Source: Cellulomonas sp. URHD0024
GTDB taxonomy: Bacteria; Actinomycetota; Actinomycetes; Actinomycetales; Cellulomonadaceae
Length of the DNA: 64,000 bases
NCBI RefSeq assembly: GCF_000426185.1
Contig: NZ_AUEW01000007.1
Span: forward strand, 1 to 64,000
Direction of reading: 5' to 3'
In this document: piece by piece, positions 58,578-64,000 of the stretch
How the letters are laid out: every line of letters begins with the position of its first letter
How positions within the stretch are numbered: position 1 is the first letter of the stretch
The notes under the pieces: model-generated
Told to the model about the DNA's origin: nothing
What the model saw: the letters and a program-made list of their open reading frames with translations, nothing else
Databases searched by the model: none
Position numbers and translations under genes: made by a program

Positions 58578-59279
58578 ATGCGACACCCCTACACAGACGA
58601 CACCCGCGGCCGACAGCGTCGCGGAGACTTCCCCAGCGCGCCCTACGGCGAGGGTTTCGACCCGCGCCGCGGCGCCTTCCGACCGCACGGTGACCACGAG
58701 CACGGGCCCGGCCCGCGCGGTGAGCACGAGCACGGGCCCGGCCCGCGCGGCTTCGGTGGTCCACGGGGCTTCGGCGGCCCGGGCCTCGGCGGACGCGGAC
58801 CCGGCCGGCGTGCCGGTCGCGGCGACATCCGCGCGGCCGTCCTCCTGCTGCTCAAGGAGCAGCCGATGCACGGCTACCAGCTGATCCAGGAGATCGGCGA
58901 GCGGTCCGGCGGCCAGTGGCGGCCGAGCCCGGGCGCCATCTACCCGGCGCTCAACCTGCTCGAGGACGAGGGCCTGGTCACCATCACCGCCGAGTCCGGC
59001 CGCAAGATGGCCCGTCTCACGGACGCCGGCACCGCCTACGTCACCGAGAACGCCGAGCAGCTGGGCAGCCCCTTCGAGGACGCGGCCAGCCGGCCGACGT
59101 CACCCGGACGCAACCTGCGCGGTGCGCTCGAGGCGCTCGCGGCCGCGGCCCACCAGGTCGCCCGCTCCGGCACGGACGAGCAGGCCACCCAGGCGCTCGC
59201 GGTGCTCGAGCGATCGCGCCGGGATCTCTACCTGATCCTGGCGGGCGACCCGGTCGCTCCCCCGGTCGAGGACGCCTGA
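58578..59279 (+). CDS. PadR-family transcriptional regulator with Gly/His-rich N-terminal extension
   Basis: This 233-residue protein starts at ATG 58578 after AAGGAGA. A disordered, Gly/His/Pro-rich N-terminus of about 80 residues contains a repeated HEHGPGPRG unit. The winged helix follows (AAVLLLLKEQPMHGYQLIQE, SPGAIYPALNLLEDEGLVTI) and then a C-terminal helical part. PadR proteins repress detoxification genes and respond to small molecules. It has a palindromic operator upstream. The His-rich region might bind metal. Confidence 0.92.
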   Translation: MRHPYTDDTRGRQRRGDFPSAPYGEGFDPRRGAFRPHGDHEHGPGPRGEHEHGPGPRGFGGPRGFGGPGLGGRGPGRRAGRGDIRAAVLLLLKEQPMHGYQLIQEIGERSGGQWRPSPGAIYPALNLLEDEGLVTITAESGRKMARLTDAGTAYVTENAEQLGSPFEDAASRPTSPGRNLRGALEALAAAAHQVARSGTDEQATQALAVLERSRRDLYLILAGDPVAPPVEDA

Positions 59280-59291
59280 CCTCTGCCAGTG

Positions 59292-59360
59292 CCGAGTGCG
59301 TGAGCTTGAACCCAGTTCGTAGGTTCAAGCTCACGCACTCGGTTCATACGCACGAACTCG
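59292..59360. repeat. Dispersed palindromic element, copy 4 (variant)
   Basis: Arms CCGAGTGCGTGAGCTTGAACC (59292-59312, 21 bases, shown as 20 plus one) and its exact reverse complement (59322-59342) form a perfect stem with a nine-base loop that contains AGTTCGT. An extra ACGCACGAACTCG follows (to 59360), a leftover outer arm. It lies between the convergent PadR and LtrA genes. Arm sequence differs from the other copies yet pairing is perfect. Confidence 0.85.
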
Positions 59361-59380
59361 CGGGTCGGACGGGTGACTCC

Positions 59381-60570
59381 TCACGCCGACGGCTCGCCAT
59401 ACGCCCGGGCGTAGACCCGCACCTCCGTGACCGCGAACACGTAGGCCACGACGACGATCACGACCAGTCCTGCCAGTGACGGCAGAGCCGCGAGCAGCGG
59501 CACGAGTGCGGTGGCGGTCGCCGCGCCGAGGAGCCGGACCCACGACCACGCCCGTCCGGCCGAGCGCAGGAGCACGGCGGTCCCGACGAGATAGGTGGCG
59601 ACTCCACCGCAGAGCACAGCCGCGCCGAAGACCCCGAACGGTTCCGCGGACCCGACGTCGGCCATCGCCTCCTCCACGCCGAGGGAGGCCACGACGACCC
59701 CCGCGATGAGCACGTAGTGCAGGTAGGTGTACGCGAGCGTCGCGTACTCCGCGCGGGCGACGCCGTCCTTCTGAGCGAGGGCGCGCTCGGCCGAGTTGGC
59801 GCAGCCCGGGAAGTAGACCCACCACAGGACCAGCGCCAGGGCGACGCACAGGACGGCGCCGGTGATCACGGGGACGCTGACCGGCAGGGCCGAGGCCCCC
59901 ACCCCGATCGCGACGACGGACTCACCGAGCGCCAGGATGACGACGAGTCCGTACCGCTCGGCCCAGTGCGACGGCGACTGCAGCCGCCAGTCGCCGCGGC
60001 GACCCGTCAGGAGTGTGAGCGCCAGGTCCCAGGCGACGGCGAAGAGCCAGATCCAGGTCTGCGCCGGCTCCCCGACGAACGCGCCGACCAGCAGCAGCAC
60101 GAAGGCCGGCAGGAACGCGACGACCTGGGTCCGCAGGACCTGCCGCTGCAGGGCGGGGTCGTCGCGACCGGCGACCAGGTAGAGCGACATGTGGACGAGC
60201 CGCACGATCCCGTACGCGACGACGAACACCACCGGCCCGTCCAGCCCACCCAGCAGGTCGTGGAAGGCCTCCGGGATGGCCAGCGTCGCGACGAAGATCG
60301 TCGCCATCGCGACCGACATCCCGGCGCGCAGCACGCCCTGGTCGGCGGGCGACTGGTTGGCGAGCCAGCTGAACGAGGTCCACGTCCACCAGAGCAGCCC
60401 GATGACGATCAGCGCCTGGAGCACCCCGAGGGCGCTGTGTCCCTCGGCCATGAGGTGGCTGACCTGGGTGAACGCATAGACGTACACGAGGTCGAAGAAC
60501 AGCTCGAACGTCGTGACGCGGTGCCCCTCGTCAGAGGCCGCAGGCCGAGGCGCCGGATCACGGGACTCAC
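59381..60570 (-). CDS. ltrA: Low temperature requirement A (LtrA) family membrane protein, 5' end disrupted or miscalled
   Basis: About 380 residues of a polytopic membrane protein with the LtrA hallmark TTFELFFDLVYVYAFTQVSH at the start and AERYGLVVILALGESVVAIG in the middle. No canonical in-frame start codon lies upstream of the conserved first helix. The nearest ribosome-like GTG (60570, after AAGG) is in another frame and would fit if one base were missing near 60566. So a -1 error or a mutation is likely at the 5' end, and the start given is tentative. The function is unknown; the name comes from cold sensitivity in Listeria. Confidence 0.72.
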
Positions 60571-60666
60571 CTTGCCCTGCGCAGGGGCAGGAGAGCGAGG
60601 AGTTCCGCCGACGACGGCCGCGACCGGGTGTCCGCCGGGCGTGGTCGCGACCAGCGGGTACGCGCG

Positions 60667-61401
60667 TCAGTCGAGCCTGGAGGCGACCGGTGGGTGCGGG
60701 ACGGCGAAGCGGGCGTGGACGCCGGGGGAGTAGAGCACCGAGGGCGGCGGACCGTCCACGTAGATCCCCGCGGCGGCGACGAGCTCGTCGTCCAGCGACA
60801 CCAGCTCCGCGCGCCGCAGCGGCCAGGGCTCGTGGTCGTTGGGGACGAACCGCGTGCGTCCGCGGATCAGCGTGTGCATGCCCCACCGGGCGGTGAGGAA
60901 GTCGGCGAGAGGGTCGTCGACCACGACCGAGGACGACGGCCGGACCACGATCCGCGACGACGGCCGCGTGCCGGTCAACCTCGTCGACCGGTAGTCGAGG
61001 ACGTCGTCGTCCCGGTGCAGCGACATCCGCGCCCACTGGTACGGCACGTTCATGACCGTCCGCGCGCCGAGCACGGTCAGCACCCGCGACGCCTCGAGCG
61101 ACCGGAACAGGATGCCTCGTCTGCCGTCGTCGTCGACCGTGTACAGCCGCACATTGATCTCGGGGAAGTCGCCGATGTAGGGCAGCGCCGGTCCCGGGAC
61201 GATGCGGAACCGTGCCATCCGGAACGCGAGCAGCCCGACCCACGACGAGCCGTCGAACTCGTCGGGACGCGTGCCGGGCGGGTAGAAGTGTGCGATCTCG
61301 TCGGAGGGGACGCGCCAGTGCAGGATGCTCACCCGCTGCCACTCCTGCGTGAGGATCACGCGCCCGGTCAGCGGCGGCGCGACAGGCTGGATGGGGTCCA
61401 T
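60667..61401 (-). CDS. DUF2071 family protein
   Basis: This 244-residue protein starts at ATG 61401. It includes VILTQEWQRVSILHWRVPSD, DEFDGSSWVGLLAFRMARFR and FPEINVRLYTVDDDGRRGIL, which match the DUF2071 (acetoacetate decarboxylase-like fold) family, and the C-terminal RAELVSLDDELVAAAGIYVD. No enzymatic role is established. It is 18 bases upstream (in transcription order downstream) of the DUF4386 gene, so both are probably co-transcribed. Confidence 0.88.
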   Translation of the reverse strand: MDPIQPVAPPLTGRVILTQEWQRVSILHWRVPSDEIAHFYPPGTRPDEFDGSSWVGLLAFRMARFRIVPGPALPYIGDFPEINVRLYTVDDDGRRGILFRSLEASRVLTVLGARTVMNVPYQWARMSLHRDDDVLDYRSTRLTGTRPSSRIVVRPSSSVVVDDPLADFLTARWGMHTLIRGRTRFVPNDHEPWPLRRAELVSLDDELVAAAGIYVDGPPPSVLYSPGVHARFAVPHPPVASRLD

Positions 61402-61418
61402 GCGGGCCACGGTACGGC

Positions 61419-62150
61419 TCAGGCGTCGACGAGGACGTACTCGTTGTCTCGCGACGACGATCGCAGGAGCGCGACGCCGAGCACGAGCAGTCCGAGGTAC
61501 CAGACCGAGTAGATCGACGAGCCGAGTGCGGAGAGGGCGTCGCTGTCGAACCAGCCGGCCGGGATCAGCGTGACGGTCCACGCGGCAGCCACGACGGCGA
61601 GCGAACGACGCAGCCAAGCGGGAGCCACGTCGGCGGCGCGCCACGCGAGGATTGCGATCCCGACGGCCCAGACGCCCTGCAGCAGCCAGCCGAGGTGCTC
61701 GCCGAGCGCGCTGCCGGCGTAGGCGTTGAGCAGGTCGTAGCTCGCGGCCGTCGCCTCCTGGGTGCCGGCCGAGGTGGCCGGGTCGAGGTACCGCTCGGCG
61801 AGCGCAGGCACGACGAGCGGCCAGCGGACCCAACCGAGGCTCTGGACGACCGGCGCGACGACGCCGAACGCCGTGACGGTGAGGAGCGCGGTGTCGGTGC
61901 CCCGGCTGCGGGCGAGCAGGCGGTGCAGCGCGATCACGCCGGGGACGAGGATCAGGCTGGCGGCCATCTCGAGGACGAAGAGCGTCTGCACCGTGCCCGC
62001 GACCTTCGCGAACGCGGGCAGCGCCTCGGTGGCCGGGGCGTCGAGGATGTCGGGCCAGCCGAACGTCACGCTCAGGCCGACGCTGGCAAGGGCTGCCAGC
62101 GCGCCGGAGACGATGAGCGAGAGAGCGGCAGTGCGGCGGTCGGTGGTCAT
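61419..62150 (-). CDS. DUF4386-like membrane protein
   Basis: This 243-residue protein starts at ATG 62150 after AGGAGC. It has about seven hydrophobic spans (LSLIVSGALAALASVGLSVT, VQTLFVLEMAASLILVPGVI, GWLLQGVWAVGIAILAWRAA) in the DUF4386 style. It is the first gene of a pair with DUF2071, divergent from the TetR regulator, and sits beside three operator copies, so it is the likely TetR target. The role is unknown. Confidence 0.82.
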   Translation of the reverse strand: MTTDRRTAALSLIVSGALAALASVGLSVTFGWPDILDAPATEALPAFAKVAGTVQTLFVLEMAASLILVPGVIALHRLLARSRGTDTALLTVTAFGVVAPVVQSLGWVRWPLVVPALAERYLDPATSAGTQEATAASYDLLNAYAGSALGEHLGWLLQGVWAVGIAILAWRAADVAPAWLRRSLAVVAAAWTVTLIPAGWFDSDALSALGSSIYSVWYLGLLVLGVALLRSSSRDNEYVLVDA

Positions 62151-62168
62151 GTCGGCTCCTCCTGAAAC

Positions 62169-62237
62169 GAGAACACTGTTCTCTGTTGTGCGAACAGTGT
62201 TCTCGCTCGGCCGGTGCGTGTCAAGAACAGTGTTCTC
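62169..62237. promoter_or_regulatory. Three TetR-type operators GAGAACAGTGTTCTC
   Basis: Near-identical 15-base palindromes are at 62169-62183, 62190-62204 and 62223-62237, with centres 21 and 33 bases apart. All lie between the divergent DUF4386 and TetR genes. The third is inside a likely TetR promoter (GTGTCA at 62218-62223, TATGGT at 62241-62246). They should let TetR repress both directions. Confidence 0.85.
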
Positions 62238-62252
62238 GGTTATGGTCTCGGG

Positions 62253-62954
62253 GTGGCCGGCACCCTCCGCGAGCAGCGGCGACAGGAGATGACCGAGGCG
62301 ATCCTGCGCTCGGCGCGAAGGCAGCTGGAGACGGCGGGTGTCGAGGGCGTGACCCTGCGGGAGGTCGCGCGCGACATCGGGATCGCCGTCTCGGCGCTCT
62401 ACCGGTACGTCGACGACCGCGACGACCTCATCACCGAGCTGCTGGTGGAGGCGTTCACGGACCATGCCGATGCGGTCGACGCGGCCGTCGACGCTGCCTC
62501 GCCGGGCGATGTGCGCGGCGCGATCGTGGCTGCCTTCCGCGCCTACCGGTCCTGGTCGGTGGAGAATCCTGCGCAGTTCGGGCTGGCCTTCGGCGCCCCG
62601 GTGCCCGGCTACCACGCGCCGGCCGGCCGCACGATCGCGGTCGCAGTGCGTCCGGGCGGGCGGGTCATGGCCCTGTTCGCGCAGGCGTACGCGGCCGGAC
62701 TCGTCGACCCCGACGTGCTGGCTCGTCGTGAGTCGCTTCTCGACGAGGGCACGTCAGCCGGCTTCGAGGCACTCGCGCAGCGCCAGTCCTACCCTCTGCC
62801 TGCCCCGGCGGTCGCGCTGGCCGTCGACGCCTTCGTCCGCGTCCACGGCTTCACCGTGATGGAGGTCTTCGGCCAGCTCCGTCCCCTGGTCAGCCCGGCC
62901 GACGCCTACTTCGACACCCTGCTCTCGGAGATCGTCGCGAACCTGGGCCTGTGA
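62253..62954 (+). CDS. TetR-family transcriptional regulator
   Basis: This 233-residue regulator starts at GTG 62253, seven bases after the TATGGT -10, so the message may be leaderless. It has the TetR helix-turn-helix (TEAILRSARRQLETAGVEGV, TLREVARDIGIAVSALYRYV) and a C-terminal WHG-like ligand domain (AGFEALAQRQSYPLPAPAVA, VHGFTVMEVFGQLRPLV). It probably represses the DUF4386-DUF2071 pair and itself through the three palindromes. The stop TGA is inside palindromic element copy 5. Confidence 0.93.
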   Translation: MAGTLREQRRQEMTEAILRSARRQLETAGVEGVTLREVARDIGIAVSALYRYVDDRDDLITELLVEAFTDHADAVDAAVDAASPGDVRGAIVAAFRAYRSWSVENPAQFGLAFGAPVPGYHAPAGRTIAVAVRPGGRVMALFAQAYAAGLVDPDVLARRESLLDEGTSAGFEALAQRQSYPLPAPAVALAVDAFVRVHGFTVMEVFGQLRPLVSPADAYFDTLLSEIVANLGL

Positions 62955-63020
62955 GTTCGTGCGCTCCAACCGAGTTCGTGCGTTTGAACGCTCGAACTCG
63001 GTTCGAGCGCACGAACTCGG
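62952..63020. repeat. Dispersed palindromic element, copy 5 (best folded)
   Basis: Three nested stems form a nearly perfect hairpin: GAGTTCGTGCGCTC (62953-62966) with 63005-63018 (14 bp), AACCGAGTTCG (62968-62978) with 62993-63003 (11 bp), and GCGTT with AACGC around a TG loop. The only gaps are two mismatches. It lies between the convergent TetR and alcohol dehydrogenase genes, beginning at the TetR stop codon. Confidence 0.9.
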
Positions 63021-63023
63021 GGC

Positions 63024-64000
63024 TCAGCCGGCGGGGATCGTCGACGTGTCGATGACGAAGCGGTAGCGGACGTCGCTGGCGACGACACGGTCGTAGGCCT
63101 TGTCGACGTCGTCGGCCGTGATGGTCTCGATCAGCGAGGCGATCCCGTGCGCCGCGCAGAAGTCGAGCATCTCCTGGGTCTGGCGGATGCCACCGATGTT
63201 GGACCCGGAGATGGACCGCCGGCCCGCGGTGAGCGAGAAGACGCGGAACGACTGGGCGTTCTCGGGGAGGCCGACGAACACGAGCGACCCCTCGAACGCG
63301 AGCAGCCGCAGGTACGCGTCCAGGTCGAGGTCCGCCGAGACCGTGCTGATGATCAGGTCGAAGGTGCCCTTCAACGACCTGAAGGTCGACGGGTCGCTCG
63401 TCGCGTAGTAGTGGTCGGCGCCGAGCGCGCGGCCGTCGGCCTCCTTGGACAGCGACTGGCTGAGCACCGTGACCTCGGCGCCGAGCGCGTGCGCGAGCTG
63501 GACGCCCATGTGCCCGAGCCCGCCCATGCCGACGATGGCCACGCGGCGGCCCGGTCCTGCGCCCCAGTTCTTCAGCGGCGAGTAGAGCGTGATCCCGGCG
63601 CACAGCAGCGGCGCGGCGACGTCGAGAGCGAGCTCGTCGGGGAGGTGCAGGACGTAGTTCTCGTCGACGACGATCTGGGTGGCGTAGCCCCCGTAGGTCG
63701 GCTCGCCGCTGTACTGGCGGCCGTTGTAGGTGGCGACCATCCCGCGCTCGCAGAACTGTTCCTCGCCGGCCACGCAGCGTGCGCACTCGCGGCAGGAGTC
63801 GACGAAGCAGCCGACGCCGACGCGCTCGCCGACGGACCGCTTGGTGACGCCGGAGCCGACGGCGGAGACGACTCCCGCGATCTCGTGCCCGGGAACCATC
63901 GGGAAGATGCCCGCGCCCCATTCCGCGCGCGCCTGGTGGATGTCCGAGTGGCAGATGCCGGCGTAGGCGATGTCGATGAGGACGTCGTGCTCGCCCAGCT
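63024..64000 (-). CDS. Zinc-dependent NADP alcohol dehydrogenase (YahK/CAD type), start beyond window
   Basis: At least 325 residues of a medium-chain dehydrogenase run off the right edge. Visible parts are the catalytic zinc ligands [11 protein letters not shown] and PGHEIAGVV, the structural zinc site [20 protein letters not shown] (plus CERG), and the cofactor motif [20 protein letters not shown]. It fits the cinnamyl alcohol dehydrogenase/YahK group, which reduces aldehydes with NADPH. The gene starts upstream of base 64000, so its promoter is outside. Confidence 0.93.
   Translation of the reverse strand, partial: LGEHDVLIDIAYAGICHSDIHQARAEWGAGIFPMVPGHEIAGVVSAVGSGVTKRSVGERVGVGCFVDSCRECARCVAGEEQFCERGMVATYNGRQYSGEPTYGGYATQIVVDENYVLHLPDELALDVAAPLLCAGITLYSPLKNWGAGPGRRVAIVGMGGLGHMGVQLAHALGAEVTVLSQSLSKEADGRALGADHYYATSDPSTFRSLKGTFDLIISTVSADLDLDAYLRLLAFEGSLVFVGLPENAQSFRVFSLTAGRRSISGSNIGGIRQTQEMLDFCAAHGIASLIETITADDVDKAYDRVVASDVRYRFVIDTSTIPAG

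Noticed and set aside
1..64000. tRNA, rRNA, insertion sequence, prophage or CRISPR features
   Set aside because: Looked for cloverleaf arms, transposase motifs, integrase motifs and regular repeat-spacer arrays on both strands; none was seen by eye, though a covariance search was not possible.

Overview
The window is high-GC DNA from an actinobacterium. It is most likely a Cellulomonas or a close relative. The main evidence is a cellobiose phosphorylase of 811 residues that reads almost like the enzymes I remember from Cellulomonas uda and C. gilvus. It is preceded by a near-perfect copy of the CelR box (TGGGAGCGCTCCCA type). Supporting signs are strong G/C third positions, frequent GTG starts, constant ATGA/GTGA start-stop overlaps, and many LacI, MarR, TetR, PadR and ECF-sigma regulators. 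I see no phage, insertion sequence, CRISPR array, rRNA or tRNA. The region looks like ordinary chromosome with regulator-rich accessory patches.

Layout. 1-6.1 kb: cell-surface polysaccharide cluster (partial acyltransferase, nucleotide-sugar dehydrogenase, ABC-2 export permease and ATPase, two glycosyltransferases). 6.3-8.0 kb: ECF sigma factor with a membrane partner. 8.1-11.4 kb: inositol-monophosphatase-like protein and cellobiose phosphorylase. 11.8-18.1 kb: membrane proteins, a two-component system, dCTP deaminase and conserved hypotheticals. 18.1-22.0 kb: LacI regulator divergent from a secreted GH18-like/ricin-lectin protein with a possible leader peptide, then an MBL-fold protein. 22.1-25.7 kb: coupled operon of an ABC exporter, a VOC protein and a sigma-like protein fused to a membrane anchor, divergent from MarR. 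25.9-30.6 kb: ThrE-type exporter, a decayed sigma gene, a PPOX-fold protein and a second ECF sigma/membrane pair. 30.6-39.3 kb: Fe-S oxidoreductase divergent from a complete Mrp Na+/H+ antiporter operon (A-B fused, then C-G). 39.3-41.2 kb: lipoprotein, MarR/SRPBCC operon and DUF4235. 41.3-45.2 kb: TPP riboswitch and thiBPQ thiamine ABC transporter. 45.2-50.3 kb: APC permease, SRPBCC, NmrA/DUF1772 and AraC. 50.4-54.4 kb: double GNAT, NRAMP transporter and an AbiEi/DUF559-like protein. 54.6-57.2 kb: ECF42-type sigma factor with three YCII/DGPF proteins. 57.3-64 kb: VOC, SDR, PadR, LtrA, DUF2071, DUF4386, TetR and an NADP-dependent alcohol dehydrogenase that runs off the right edge.

The most unusual signal is a dispersed palindromic element of about 70 bp, built on arms of CCGAGTTCGTGCG. 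It occurs five times in intergenic gaps (32.8, 53.4, 54.5, 59.3 and 63.0 kb). Arm sequences differ between copies, while three copies keep one long perfectly paired arm, which suggests selection on the hairpin. Three copies sit between convergent genes, one between tandem genes, and one between divergent genes. Other points worth attention are the sigma-membrane fusion, the 23-codon leader overlapping the GH18-like gene, an inositol-phosphatase-like protein with Cys in place of a metal-binding Asp, three operator copies before a probably leaderless TetR gene, and a perfect 21-bp inverted repeat at 12.9 kb.
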